DNA from: Hymenolepis diminuta
Lineage: Eukaryota; Platyhelminthes; Cestoda; Cyclophyllidea; Hymenolepididae
Direction of reading: 5' to 3'
DNA: 64,000 bases
Assembly (NCBI GenBank): GCA_900708905.1
Contig: CAADRB010000007.1
Span: 1,291,237-1,355,236, forward strand
Shown: positions 1 through 14,092 of the stretch, piece by piece
Position numbering within the stretch: position 1 is the stretch's first letter
Layout of the letters: each line of letters opens with the position of its first letter
Program-made: the position numbers and the translations under genes
Notes under the pieces: model-generated
The model's database searches: none
What the model was told of the DNA's origin: nothing
The model's input: only the letters and a program-made list of their open reading frames with translations

Positions 1-1182
1 CCTCTCTAGCTGTTTGCCAATTGCCATTCTATGGCTCGATGTTACTTTGACTCATCTGTTTCAGTCATCCCCCTAACAATTCCAATGGTCAATTACTTAA
101 GGAGAAACCGTCGCCTTGGATACATAGTATTATCAACATCTGTAAATAAAATTGAGATGAAAGTGTCTGACAAGGATACTTATTCTCTATCAACCGGTAG
201 ACTCCTTTATTCTGCAGAATAATGCAAAAAGAATTTTATACAAGAGAAGATAAATGCGAAATCAGGTCAAAAGTTCTTGCAAATTAGGAAATCACTAAAC
301 TCTGGGACTTTTCTTTTTCCATTAATCTCTAATTAAACATTTATCCCTGGTTACAATGCTTCCTTTTTTGCTTCGCCATAAGCAATGGTAGTGCATGAAC
401 AAATTTTAAAGATAGTAACTTTATATCTCATCAAACCTAAAAAATCCAGCAAATGAATTTATTTAAACAATGATTGATGAATAAAATAACGGGATCGATT
501 TCGCATCAAACATAAAATCTATCGGATCAAAATTTCCAGCACATTATGTGTTTGTGACACAAAACAAATTTTCAATATTTGGAAATACATTTTGAAAATG
601 GCATAGATAAACTGGAAAATTTTTCTCCCCTAGACCTTAGAGTAATTTACATGCTCTTTTTTAATGTTTTTAAATATTTCCTCTTTTTTACCCAAAAATT
701 TGGCACATTTCAATAATTCCATATTTCGCCATCAAGATTTATTATCAACTGCTGTCAACTCTTTGTATATTTGGTACCTCCTCATAAAAAGATCGGTTTA
801 ATTTAGGTATCGTGGGGGGATTCATGTCTTTCTCAAACGTACCATCAGTTCTGAATTGTTAAGGTGATTTAAATTGCTTTGCGACTATTCCAGTGGCAGA
901 AAAAATCGCGACTGTATAAAGCAAACGTATGAATTGATGCAGGGAAACTATTCTGATAATATTTTTTGCGGATTTGCTGATAAATTATTCAGGAAAGGTT
1001 GTTAAATACGATCGAGCTAGGATACAGTTGTAATATACATTTTGAAAAAGCTGATTTAATAAATAAAGTGGACTGACAACGTAAATATTTCCATGCTATT
1101 TCTAGATGCTACATTCATTTTTGAAAAATTAATTTAAAATATGTTGGAAATCAAATAATTGTGTTTAAGAATGGCAACTTAC
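1..1182 (-). other. intron 3 of synapsin (partial)
   Basis: This is AT-rich sequence after the donor GTAAGT at 1182-1177. I looked on the minus strand for the next conserved synapsin block (PDFVLIRQ, then GVPSINSL) and found nothing, so the next exon lies outside the window. The small plus-strand open frame at 31-222 is not supported by any other signal. Confidence 0.6.
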
Positions 1183-4100
1183 CGAGCTTGAGACCGAGCG
1201 GAACGGCCATCTTGAACCGTGACTGCGCAGCCTTGATCTGGATAGGCGGTTATGCTGATGTCATTCAGCTGGGCCTTAAGTAACAAAAATTGGCTCAATT
1301 TTTAAATTGATTATAATAGGAGTCAATTCAGTCGCGAATTTCGATAATATTAAATGCACATTCTTCTCATACGTGGTAAAAGCTTTAATAAAACGACATT
1401 CTCCGGTGATTGTGGTCGCCAAACTCTTGGAGGTTTAACAAGTACACGAAACAAGTTTAAGTTGGATACTTAGATGAGCCAGCATTAGAGATAGCACTAG
1501 TCGTAAATAAAAAAATTACATAGTTTCCATTTTACTTCATTTAAGATATAATACGAAGTGGTCCGATGTGGTTTTATGGTTATATTAATTAGCTTAGTAG
1601 ATAAGCCCATATACGAGATGAAGAGATAATGCATTGTCTGAAATAGGCTGAGGTAAGTACATGAAATGCAAAAATGAAACCTGTCTTGATGGAAACTGTT
1701 TTTATTTATAGATCGCTTGTCAATAACAAGAGCTTATTAATCACATATGGGGAGATCACGATGTTGTGAACATCCTTATCATCATGTTCACTCTCAAATA
1801 TATTCAAATATTTAGGAAGATATCAAGACGTCGTCAGGCCGTAAACACCTCCTTTTAACCTCTAATTCGCCTTAGTATACTCCGAGCCGATCGCTGTGTT
1901 GTTAAGCCATATTTTCAACTTCTGTTGGACAATAACTTTTGTCAGACCTTTTTTCAGTCATGAACTGCAACAACCAGCTCCACAGAAACATCGAGGACTA
2001 CAGAAAAGCCCTAGCTCAGGCATCCACACTCTTATTAATGCCACGTCCTCAATGCTACTGATTAATATTTTACATCTAGCCGACCCATTTTATATTCTTC
2101 TAAAAGGCAAAAAACATAATTTTGGCACTGGTGCCATTCAATTCAGTTTAGTATCGGGACTAAAACTGTACGAGATGTGATACGCTGATATGAGTTTCTG
2201 AATAAATATACTGAGCTAGGTTAAGAAAAAATTTGAAACCAAAATTGATTTAGTGAGGAATAAGTTAAACAGACGATCATTTTGCTCCAAATACTCCGAT
2301 ATTCCTCTCGGCGTTTAGAATGCAGTTTCAAGTATTTCTACATGAATCTATTACGCTTTAACCTGCCCGGCCAGCATCATCATGGCCATATATCAAATCT
2401 TATATCTTACATATTTGAAATGACAGACACGGGATTGATTATCGGCTATCTCTTAAGCTGTCTACAGATATTTGGTTGCAGATTTCATGATATCTTTCAT
2501 TGTATAAATCTGATAGTTTGATTTCGAAGACAGTCCATGACAACCTCACTCATGGTGTGTGATTTTTTTGCATTGATAAAGTAAAACGATAATAATCAAT
2601 AAAACTACAAAAAGGAATTTAATTAAAAGTTTGACTTACTTGTTCCACTCGAATATCCCATTCATTATCGATCTTTCTCTTATGGAGGTACTTGGCCCTA
2701 AAGGGAGAGAATAAAGTACAACCTTATTTAATCGTTCTAATACCTCAAGGAGATGACATAAAATGAATAGAAAATCAATGGATTTAAATATTTTTAAGTC
2801 AAAATTCAAGCAGAGTTTGACAAGACGTATTTCGTATCAAAAATTTCCATAAGAATGCAAGAAAATCGGATCAGGCGAGCAATGTTGTTAGAGCAGAAAA
2901 TTGTCACAGCGGAGGACTTTAGTTTGATGAAGTCATGTCGACGTATATAGTCTTCTGGGGAAATTCGTATTTTCTCATCTTTGCTACCATGGTAATACTG
3001 TGATAATGTGAAAGCAATCTGACAACAGAATTGTTTACGAACGATGTATTGTATTTCTCTTTTGAAAAATTTAAAAAAAGTATTTACCGTGGCATTTATA
3101 ATTTTATTATGTACGAATTACCTAAGTTAATTATTACTGTAAAATTCATAAGTCATCATTTTTTTGCTGGGAAACTCAAATTTCACGAAAACTAAATACG
3201 TTTTTATTCTGATCTCAGTATAAAAGAAAATTATTTTCCATTTTTAAATTACTGTTTTTAAATTTAAATGATCAAATTTATATTCAAGGTTATGCATTAT
3301 TATTACATTAAAAGGAATGTTAGACATTTAATGAAAACAATTATAATTTTCCGTCTTTTAATTCATAACTGATATTCATTGTGTAGTTATAGTACTCGTT
3401 TGAATAATATTGAATATAATATATTTGATAAAATATATTCAAAACAGAATCGCAGTAGAAAGTATTTCTCGAAGCACTCGCACACGGAAATTAAAATTTT
3501 CTAATGTTTAAGGAAGATTTATCTCAAATTACCGAATAACTGCTCAAAACAACGGTTATAAATGATTCATTAATGTTAGTTCTCTTACAATTTTTTCTTC
3601 TTATTCCATCTGCATTTTTCTAGACGCGACGGGCTTTTTTCTATTTGCAATGCGACTGATACATCGACTAAAAACCTTCAGATAATGGCATTGGTACCAT
3701 CTACTAATATATTCTCTAACTTTATGCTATCTGCCTTCGTACTTACACTATTCTAGCTTCCATCTACCAGTGAGTCAAAAAGAAAGTACATTGTTGTCTT
3801 TCATTATCAATTAAGAAAGGCTTTTAAATCTTCTCGCGAATTGTACTTTTGATAAATTGCCCAGAATATTAAATTTCCTTGTCAATTTGCACCAAAGTAC
3901 AAATAAGCAATAAAGTTCAAATAGAATGGGAGGATCAATGTCAAAGGAGATAATGCTAAACATCCCTTAAAAAGCATTTTCTTTGTGCGCCTGATTGAAA
4001 TCCTGCGTTAAAAAGTTCATTTTAGCCTGAATTAAGCAAAGTTTTCCACGTCAAAGGTGATTAAATGCATTAAAACAAATTGGATTTTTAAGCAAAAATG

Positions 4101-5747
4101 TTTGAAAATTAAAATTTAATAAATAACTGAATTTTTGACCCATTTTTGTTAGATTGATAATACATGACAAAATGAAGTATCTAGTTTCATTTGTTAGAAT
4201 GAACTGATTTTTAACAGAAATGTTAAGTATATTTGAAATTTCACTTGCGTCGTCGCATCTATTGGTGTCTGAAAATTAAAACGCACTTACATATACGATT
4301 ATATGTTTTTCTTACATTTTAAGTAAGTCTAAATCAATTTATAATTTCATTTTAATAAAGAGTTTCAAAAGTCACTTTGAGAAGTTAAATTTCAGATTTA
4401 ATTTTAGAAATTTATTCAAAATTTTTCGTTTGTATTATCCCATTTGAGATTTTTAGTGCCTATTTCATTGGCATTAATGGTATTGCATTAAATAATTTGC
4501 GTATTTATTCGAAAAGCAAATGTGGTTGATGTTTAACTTTGACATTGTCTTCTTATCTGTTTGGAATACTATTCCTGTGTGCGACGATGGCACACTGATC
4601 ACCGTGCTCGCCTTCCAAATTAGAGGTTCAATTTTCGTTGGGCGGAATGACCATCTCACGGGTTAGGTCTAGCCAATTCAGGGGGTAACAGAACTCGATT
4701 GTCTCACTAGGGAGGCCCCATAATGCCACCCTCTATCCAGGATGAGCGTAAATGAGCCTGGAGTTTATTATGATTGTGGTAAAATTGCTAAAATTATCCA
4801 TTTTCCATTTTTTTCCACACTTTTTATCCCCACTTGAGTTCATGCTATTTGAGTTTTTATTACTCATGTGTATAACTCTGACTTTCCTAACAAAATTCTC
4901 TCCAATGTACAAAAAATGATGATGAGTTTTTTAAAATGAAAATTTTACTTTCATGCTAAATAGATTGGAACATTTTATTATAAATTTTATTCACAGATAA
5001 TTAAGCCCAATAATATCCTTTTAGTAAATATTTGTTTAAAATAGGAAACTTCAAACAAAATGACCATTTTATATGTTATTTAGGTCAGATGGAAACACAG
5101 AATTTTTTGATTTGCATTAAACTGCTTAAAATTATTTCCATTAAACGGCACGAAATCACCCATGTATTTTTTTAGATCTATATTCATATTTATGTTTTAA
5201 ATCAGTTGAAATTAACGTTAAAATAGATCATTGTCAACGTGTCATATTACTAAATAATTTAAAGTAATTTACACAATTCAACTTACCAGTCGGTAAGCGG
5301 ATGATCAATCACCAATAAGATCTTGCATTTCGATCCACCCACAACTCCAGGTACTTTAACATCCGAAATGATCGAATTCAAAGTCTCCGTAGAGAATAGA
5401 TGCTTTGCTTTTGTCAATTGTCCTGTCACAGTATTCATAAATCCACCGCTTCCAGCACCTCCATACCCAGATCCTGACGCTGAAGCTTGTTTCGTCGGAG
5501 AACTAGGCGCACTGGGAAATGGTATTCGTGGTCCTCTACCTTGACCTTCCGCTGCTCCTTGCATGCACATTTCCTCTACGGTCTGCTTTCTAGCTTCCTC
5601 TGGCAAGTACTTGTAATCCTGGGGTGGCCTTTGGGCCAGCTGACTTTGAGCAGTCTGCTGTTCCTGTTGTCCACCAAACCGCATTCCAGATTGAATTTCA
5701 TTGATGAGTTCCGTGGAAGAGAATCGACGTTTTAGATAGTTAAGCAT
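1183..5747 (-). CDS. synapsin, 5' part (three coding exons; 3' end outside window)
   Basis: Synapsins are phosphoproteins on the cytoplasmic face of synaptic vesicles. They tether vesicles and regulate transmitter release. Coding exons on the minus strand are 5747-5287, 2697-2640 and 1274-1183. All have GT-AG introns, and the phases join cleanly (2, then 0, then 2). Exon 1 encodes 153 aa. It opens with a basic stretch whose RRFS motif (Ser10) matches the conserved N-terminal PKA/CaMK phosphorylation site. A Gln/Pro/Gly/Ser-rich linker follows, and the exon ends in KILLVIDHPLTDW, the start of the conserved central domain. Exon 2 encodes AKYLHKRKI and then WDIRVEQ. Exon 3 encodes AQLNDISITA and on to GCAVTVQDGR. 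Both align with the region just after the DW motif in Drosophila and vertebrate synapsins. The start is the only upstream Met in frame and gives the typical domain A. The ATP-grasp part must lie beyond base 1. The family assignment is firm; the exact spliced form is inferred. Confidence 0.88.
1275..2639 (-). other. synapsin intron 2 (1365 nt)
   Basis: The intron runs from GTAAGT at 2639-2634 to TTAAG at 1276-1275. It is anonymous AT-rich sequence. The plus-strand open frames at 1896-2180 and 2282-2521 lack ATG starts or splice context, and I regard them as noise. Confidence 0.75.
2698..5286 (-). other. synapsin intron 1 (2589 nt), contains a SINE-like repeat
   Basis: The intron runs from GTAAGT at 5286-5281 to TTTAG at about 2702-2698. 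It is AT-rich throughout except for a GC-richer island at about 4565-4750, which is a copy of the dispersed tRNA-derived repeat listed separately. Confidence 0.75.
4565..4750 (+). repeat. tRNA-derived SINE-like repeat, copy 1
   Basis: This is a GC-richer island inside synapsin intron 1. It contains GTGCTCGCCTTCC, then a pol III B-box-like AGAGGTTCAAT near 4611-4621, then a body ending in TCTCACTAGGGAGGCCCCAT, AATGCCACCCTCTATCCAGG. The same order of blocks occurs at 26795, 38800, 42315 and 49425, with enough differences that the copies must be old. Confidence 0.55.
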
Positions 5748-6115
5748 TCTTGAAGAGGATAATAATCCAGATGATAATGATGGAGTGAGGGGAACGTGAG
5801 AGAAGAGAGAAGGCTAAAACTGCAAGAACGCCTGTTAGTTACCAAATCCCTACCCACACAAAGATACTGAGCTCTCACACACGAGTCTAAGCGTGGCTGT
5901 GCGGCCGTGCTTGCCTAGCCTATCGATTCGTCCGCCAAATATCCAACAGACTGCAAGAGCTGATCTAGCTCAGCCAATCAAGGTTGAGCAGAAATAAAAG
6001 AAAATCTTCCCATGGCTGGGAGAAGCAATGAAGCCGCGCGTGCAATTTTTAAACAAGATTAATCATAAATAGGACTCTTAAAGCACTCAACTCTCTCTAT
6101 TGTGCAATTTATAGC
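5748..6115 (-). promoter_or_regulatory. synapsin leader and putative TATA promoter
   Basis: The stretch upstream of the synapsin start codon (5748 to about 6040) is clearly richer in GC than the surrounding intergenic DNA, as expected for a 5' UTR. Reading the minus strand, a TATAAAT box lies at 6113-6107, in the context CTATAAATT, so transcription could start near 6080. A possible acceptor (pyrimidine tract, then TTGCAG) near 5831-5840 suggests the leader may contain an intron or a trans-splice site. All of this is inferred from motifs and composition. Confidence 0.4.
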
Positions 6116-9100
6116 CAGCCTTCTCAAAATGGCTAATGGATAGGTTAGAAGTATTCAAATTTTATGGGAATGCCACTAATCAAAGTTCAAAATTAGATCA
6201 TTTTTCGGGCTTATTTTATAAAATTACGGGTTGGAATTAATGTTTTGAAGTATTAGCTAAACTAAAATTAATTTGAATTTACTGATGATTATAAATAAAT
6301 GAAGTGTTCAAATTTTGGGGTATTCCGAATTTATTATGTTTAATCTTTCGTGAACTATAATGAATTGTACTATGTTAAATAAATTATAATCAATTGATTC
6401 CAATTGTCCTTGACTACAACAAGATGAAAAATAATTTCACTCTTGAACTTGGGATCATATAATGGTGATAAAACTCCGGCACATTACAAAGTGAAATCTT
6501 CCCCTTTTGAGAATATGGACGACCCCCAATTTAAAAAAATAAGAAATGATGCCCTTATTTCATTACCTACTCATTGTTCACACCCTCTACTTTTATAATT
6601 AATTTGACCCGCTTGCTGTTTCCCTTATTTATATTCTCTCTCTCAAGATTCAAACCTGTAAATTTTTTGTTGCAGGAAGGATAATAACGATAATATTTCT
6701 GTAAATGCATATGTCATAACACTTCAAAAATTTTCGCCTCAAATCCTAATCAATTTCCATACTGTAACACTATCAACTGAAAATTTTGCCTTAATAAAGG
6801 AAACATTTGTTTATATTTCATTACAAGGCCGTGATTTTGAAAAAAGAATATACACCTTTCAAATTCTGGTGTTTGTAGTGATTTTTTCTATAAAATTTAA
6901 TTAATCCTTTTTGAGTAATGGTATTCTCGTTTCCAGTTCCACTTAATTCTGGAACTTCGATCAATTGCAATCAGTTAGAGAAATCGGTTCGATGACGAGT
7001 ATTTCTTCTTCGTTTTTTAAACTTCGCAAGTCAGTAGTGACTTCAGAAAAACATGCAGGAGCTTGCATCAGATAGCAAAATATAGAAGGAAAATTGCATC
7101 GTCAACTTCCTTCTTTTGATATTAGTATGTCCGATACTAATTCTCTTGCTTTACAAAACCACACTAGCACTTAATTTATGATTTTCAGTTGTTCCGTTTT
7201 TCTATTACATTAAATACAGATTCTTGCCATATATAGACGGAAGGAGGTCCGCAAAGCATGGGTATCATATATTTCATAACCTTAAACTTTCTTTACAAAA
7301 AGCCCGTATTGTTAGCTAGATTGAAGGAACCAACTCTTTGGCTCTCCCACTTTTAACGAAGTTCCAAAATGCACCAAGTTGAAAGATTTTATATGACGGC
7401 CTCGGAGACTGAACGCTTACACAGGAATTGGTTAAGAACTGCCACAATTTCCATTTAGTCTTCTATGGTTCAAGGATTTTTCCTAACAAAACGCAGAAAT
7501 ATCATAAATATTAATTTATTTAACCCAATTTATCACTCAGAAGGAATTAGACCTACAGATGAATTAATACTTTAAATAAAAATTACATATTTTAACTGTA
7601 AGTCATGCATTTAACACTAGGTAATTCTATAAGGACACATATATGTTAAACTCCAATCGTCAATCGGGAGTTTTCGGAAGTTCTCGCTACACTAGGTTCC
7701 TAGCTGTCAATCCTAAAGTGGAGACACTACCAATTTAAAATGCTTGGCAGTAGCTAATTTTCAAATTAAAATCTTAAGCACTTCCATAGAGCTTGAATTA
7801 TGCAGGAAGTTTAATTTATTCCTTTAATCGGCGGATGCTGAGTTATGTAACATTATGATGATAATAGCTATACTGAAATAAGCTAACTCTCTAACATAAG
7901 ATTCCGAGACCGCAAAATACCATATTAGTCCAGTTCTAGATTAAATAACGTATCTAATAGGTGTATATAATGAAGTCTGAATGCCAAGAGTTTGCTTTCC
8001 CTACCTTGGTCAAATAGGGGAACTTGCGAAGTTATGTTAAACATAGCGGAGCCCACTAGAGTTCGGTTTAGGTAAGTCTTAGCAAATTTTCATCATATTT
8101 CTGTTAAAGTATGACAAGAAGTTTGATGCCAAAATGTTTTTTTTTGAGTGGTCTATTTCGACATATCAACTGTTAAGTAATATTCTTATCTGATCAATCG
8201 TGTGATTATCAGCCGACCTGGAAGGTTTTAGAAGCTGAGCATAGGCAACAGCTCAATTTGAGATCGTAATACAAGGATCAGAAATTAGGAATAATGGCAT
8301 GGTTTCAGAAGCTGATCAGTTTAACGAAAACATTCAAAAAAAATTTTATAGAACACCCTTTTTACAAAATTTCAGAGAGTGAAGTTACATATCCGCTTGA
8401 TAAGTAGTATAATTATCTGTAAATTCACTAACAATTATCCACATGTCAAGGTTATAATATATTTCTTCTTACTTGATCCACCTTTTCTGTAAAGGAAAAG
8501 ATTATGTAAGTTTTATTTATATCCAGCGGTATAAATTAAGAAATTTGGACTCTGGACCTATCTTTTGGAATGGACGTCTGTAAATGTTTTATTAGGTCAA
8601 GATTTTTGTATTTTCACATCCCAAGATTACCTTTTAGCACGGATGCAAAGTTCTGTAGGGAGAACAAGGCAATGAAGGCTGACCAAAAGTTCTTGCGCGA
8701 TAGGGCATTTTGGAAAGTGGAGCAGTGCCGCCGATCGCATATCGAGCAATCGCGAGCATATTTGCAGAGACCTCCCAGCTAATCAGTGTAACTTTAATTG
8801 GGCTCAATTATTTTGCAGTAAAACTTTTCACACGATACTTTTCTGTTCTAGCTACGTTGGACTTAGCCTAACTAATTTGAGAACAACTTATACTACAGGA
8901 CTCTGCTGGAGGTTAGTTGTACTTGTTTGCAGCTAGTTGGACTTCAAAGGAGATTACTAGGGTTTCCGATAAAGTTTAAAATGATAACTTCTCTGACGTT
9001 TTTTAGGTATCATATTTGTTTTTCACCCCATAAAAGGTTCTATTTGTCATTTAAACGAAGTTATTACGGTAGTTACGTCAAAGCTTTCAAATGCCTACAC

Positions 9101-12100
9101 ACAAGATCTTAAAGCATTGAATATAAGAAATTAGCGTTTGTAAGTCTCCAAAATGTCAAAAGCAGAAGATTCTAGACATTTGATTAAAATTTAATTCCTG
9201 TTTAGATATTCAGCTCTTTCTTAAATAATTTTGCGAGCAAAATATTTTTTTTATTGCTCGGTATAAAATAAAACTCTTCGTTTGAAAAACTATGACTTAT
9301 AGAGAAATTTTCACTTTTCTTTATCACGATCAATGATACTATTTAAAATAATTTTACTTATTTAATTTTAATTTTGATTAAATTTCGCCAAGAAGTGAAT
9401 GAATAAGTGAACGAGAAAATGAATTCGTTAAGGTCGAAAGAAGTTGTATCAGGTTTGAAACGATATGCAGCATCATTATGTTTTATATTCTCAAAATCTC
9501 AAGGAAATTTAATACAACTTGCAAGGGAAGGCATTTTAGGGCAATTCCTATGAGAAACATGTATTTAATCGTCCTCTTCCATCACTTCTGTTGGAAATTA
9601 TTAACCAATGATGTCAACCACACCCGTTACTTGCCGTAAACCAATGAACATTGATCTCAAGACCTCTGATTTGACAGTCGTGCACTCAGAATTATAAATT
9701 TACGGAAATTTTGAAATTCTAACTAGTCCCACACACGAAGGAAGCTGAGCATACGTTTTAACCTATCGTTACTGCATAAATTTAGGTCAAGGACATTAAA
9801 AGTACTTTTATAAGAGAATATCCCGAAATCTGGATAGAAAGTGAATAATTATGAGAATCGTATTCTGAAATATTGGTTCATATGGCTTCATTTTCTGGAG
9901 TTGCTAAATAAAATATAAAAAGTGTACTCAATTTTTGCTAACGTATAATAAAAAATTTTTTAATGCATAAATTGTTCTATACATTTTAAATTAAAACAGA
10001 AATATATAAATTTACCGAAATAGGTGTTTTAAAATGAAATTTTGTCCTAAAACATTATTAACCTAAGTAAAATATTTCAGATTAGTTTAATAATTATTAA
10101 TTACAATAATTATATTAATAATAATAATTCGTTTTAATAATTATTCCTTTATTGTGGACTGTAAATATTTCATCCACTCCAACAAAATCGTAATTACAGA
10201 TTTTAAGTTAATTTATCCGCTTTACTACCGCGATTTGAAATGTGAAAATTCAGCCCATTTTTTTGTATTTGTTCTCATATTTAACTCGGATTGTTTCAAT
10301 GACGTTAGTTCTAAAATTTTACAATCTGAAAATGGTTGAAAAAGGTAACACAAAATGCTACTAAATCAGACCCGCAAAATTTCGAAATTGAGTTTAATAA
10401 TAGTAGGTTCGATTTCTTTTCAATTAATTGCTATTAAGACGACCACCTACACTGATGAATTAATCGAATGAAAATCGAAGTCGGATAAAATATTTGAAAG
10501 TGCTTTTTACAAACGACTTTTGAATGACCGCATTTAGTTTTTAGTACCATTCATTTCTGCTTCATAAATATTTATTTAGAGCATATTTTTTCCATAGAAA
10601 TAGAACTCCTTGTTTTATTTTTTTGGAAATCGGTTTGACCATTTTCGGAATAACTAAAAGGAGTTCACAAGTTTCTTCCACCTCTTGGTTTTTGAATTAT
10701 TTGTTTTCCGCATTCATCTGTCAGAAACCTAATCGTTATCTCTGCATCCCAGTCTACACAGATAAATGTATTTCCTTATTAAAATATATTTATTTTATTA
10801 CTATAGTCTTTTGTCTTCTTTCTCTGAGTGAGAGCAATATTAGTTCGTTGACATTTCATCTAGATTATATTCTTATCATATAATTAACCACATTAATCAT
10901 TTAAATTACATATATAATGCACTTTTACTTATCTTTATTCACCATCGTTGATCAACGTCGAAACTTAACTGTTGACATTAGTAATTGAAATTAAATTTGT
11001 CTCCTTCAAGGGGGTATCTCTGTATTTTATTATATAAAACATGTAAGCAAAATCTGTATAAACTAGCAACTACTACCAGTAAGATATATTATTTTGTCAT
11101 AATGATTGGTTTGCATACTGAATTTCGCTGTATAACGTCATTATTATTAATGAAAGCATTACATCTACTTCTGACCACCAATTTTGAACACTAATTTCTG
11201 TACATTCAGTATTTCATTAGCATCCATCGCTTAAGTAAAAGCACTCCATTTTAAAAAAACAAGGATCGGGGCACGTATCAAATCAAAAATCGAAATAAAT
11301 AAAAAGTAGTATTGATAAATAATCGAAAATCAATACAAAAACCAAAAGGCCGTTTTCATATACAACAAAGTGGACGAGCATTGTTCCTTCCTATTACATT
11401 GCTCAAATGTTTGTACTTTAGCAATTTAATGTTCCCAATAAAATGAATGCTTATTTATTACACTGGTCTAAGTTGGTAACTTTAATATAGTATAGTGTAA
11501 CATTGATTTTAATAAACAGATTTAATACATCGAAAAAAGGAATAAATAATTTGCCCTAGACTTAATGATGTTCAAATGGTATTTGATAATTCCTTCAGTT
11601 TCCTTTTTGCTGGCACCCTAGTAAAATCATTTTCATTTAACTCTAGTGAGCTCCGCTATGTTTAAAATGTCTCCGCTTATTCCGCTTAGAAAATATAACT
11701 GAACCAATGTGGTATGACTTAACATATAATTTAACTAATTGGTTAAAAATTTTTGGATATTTCGGGTACACCCTCTAACTAACTAACTAGATAATTAGAT
11801 ACTTCTGGTCACGGTAAGTGTAATAAGCATCGGTTAGAACTATTGTAAAGCTGAATTTGTTTCAATTCAAGGTGAAGATCGCAACTTGTTTAGCTGCGTG
11901 TTTTGTAAATATAAAACCAAATTGATAAATAACGTGAAGCGGTTAGTAAAAAACAAAATTCTTAAATGCTCTCTTTTGTATCTTAAAATTAATCCATAAG
12001 AAACACACTTTCTATAGTACTTACTCATTACTGTCGTTACAACCCACAGCAAGTCAAAAAGATGCACTTTTCTCTGTGAAAATGCATCGTAAGTGAACAT

Positions 12101-14005
12101 CCAAAATAATATAATTAACCAAACTCGGTTTTAATTCATGAGGAAATTTTATTATCAATTTTCTCTTAATCTTTTAACTTTTGAGATTCTTTCTTTCACA
12201 TTAATTTACCTTTTATTTTGATTATCTGATACTGATGTTACTACCAGTCCTTGATTGGCTTAAACAATGACGTCATGTCATACCTTTATCACAATCGATT
12301 TAAATATTATTTTTCGTTGAAATCAAGGAGTAATTTGTATGACTTCTCAAAGTTATAAGCAAACTCTCTTTAGCCAACTAACATGCATCCGGTTGCATCG
12401 TATAAACAATGGTTTTTTAAATCATTAGCTCTCTGAGTCTTTACAACGTCCATTCCTTATCTCCCTCTTCAAAAGAGCCCTTGTCTAACTGCCGTCTTCC
12501 TCCTTATCACTCTGTGGCAAATAACCAGACATCTAAACACGGGAGCAAAAAGGCAGCCTGATAGAGAATAAAGGAAGAGGATCGAGTAGAATTCAAGTTG
12601 AGGACATCACAACGGACTTCAGAATTTTATCTTTGAATTCAGTCTACATGCTTTATAATCCCAAGATACAATCCTATTAGCCATGTCTAATAGTGCAATG
12701 TCCAAATTGCAGACTAAGTCTTCTACTTGTTTAGTGAAATCATGCACAAACGCACCAGAGGCAGTAGGTTATTTATCAGATTGAATGTTTGTTCTACTAC
12801 GGCTGATACATTTTTATTCTAATAGCAGATGATAAAAGCTAAGATAAATATGGCACCCTAGTCCATTCTAGGTGGGCTACATATATGTATATATATGTAT
12901 ATAGTCATAGTGTATCGACACGATCTGGTTTAGCTTTCACTTGCCGCCAGCGTATAACCTGAGTGCCGTGATCTAAAGCGAGACTGATTTTATCCTCTCG
13001 AGAAACGTGGTAGTCAGGAAATACACTTTCCATTTAATTAGATTATAGTCCACCCTTCATTATAGGAGTTAGCGGTGGTAATCCAAAAGAATTTAAAGTT
13101 TTAATAATAGGAAAGTATTGGAAATAGCCCCATCGAGGATGAAACGGAGGTCAAATTGCAATGTACAATGAAGTCAGTACATCAAGAGTTTTACTTAAAT
13201 ACTGAAAGCATCGTTTTATCTACTTCTTCCTAAGGTATTCTAGAGCGCGAGTTTAAGTGATTCCACATTCGTTCATGTTCTCGATATTCAGGTCTTATTG
13301 ACCAGTTGACTCAATTGAGGGAGTAGTCATCTGTGTCTTCTTAAACCCGTGAGCATTTTAAACATTGCAGCGCACAATCAGCATTGTTTGTATTTTAATT
13401 TAATGTTGTAAACCAAAATTTAAATACTGACTGAACCAGTTAACATCTCAAAAGCATACAAAGTTTGCATAAAAGCAACCATAAAAAAACATTATTTGAT
13501 AAAATTAGGGGACGAAAAAAGTGGTCGCAATGCGTGATTGATCGATTTTAATAAAATTTTACCAAATGAAAATCATGTTATTTAATTAAAAAACAAAATT
13601 TAAAATATGACATCGCATGGTGAGTTTGAGACATAGAATAAATGATAAAATAAAAATGGCGTAATTTCTGCAGATTAAAAATTCCAAAAAAATACTGACA
13701 TTAGTGGTTAAAATTAATTTATAACATACTGAGGAAAAGAGAATTCGTCATTTAAGGAAAATGATGGAATAATTATCTCACATTCAGCATAAAAATCGAG
13801 GTCAAGCAAACTACGTTGGGAAATATCCACTAGCAATTTTCTTAAGAGGATCGAAAGTTGTGAGCGACCGGGGTGTATTGAACGGAAGTAAGGAATGAGA
13901 GAAAAAAAGAGCAGTGGGAAGAAGAATCAAAAGTTGAAAGAGTAGAGAATTAGCGGAAGCGTAGAATGGGTGAAAAGCAGTCATAATAAAAAGAGGTCAA
14001 CTCAC
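6116..14005. other. intergenic, no gene recognised
   Basis: This is long AT-rich sequence. It includes an (AAT)n-like tract at about 10085-10145 and an AT/GT microsatellite at 12879-12904. The open frame at 8570-8782 has a GC-richer 3' half but no splice sites or family resemblance. Nothing else here looks coding on either strand. Confidence 0.5.
12879..12904. repeat. (AT)n/(ATGT)n microsatellite
   Basis: A short run of alternating TATATG and TATATA units, visible directly in the sequence. Confidence 0.8.
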
Positions 14006-14092
14006 CCCTCTGGTCATCGGCATTACAGTAGCTGAGTTGGCGACAGTTTATTCGCGCATAGGCCCTCGTTTCTGCACGAAATTCTACTATTA
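14006..14092 (-). CDS. orphan internal exon, unknown gene
   Basis: An 87-nt minus-strand segment is bounded by a strong acceptor (TTCTTCCCTTAACAG, ending at 14093) and a strong donor (GTGAGT at 14005-14000). In one frame it is fully open as phase 1 to phase 1, reading IVEFRAETRAYARINCRQ and then LSYCNADDQR (28 codons). It is noticeably GC-richer than its flanks. It lies on the same strand as synapsin and upstream of it, so it could be a 5' exon of an alternative synapsin transcript or part of an unannotated gene. I do not recognise the peptide, and I found no partner exon nearby. Confidence 0.4.

Noticed and set aside
8570..8782. Plus-strand 70-codon open frame with a GC-richer end
   Set aside because: No acceptor or donor and no known motif; not strong enough to list as a gene.
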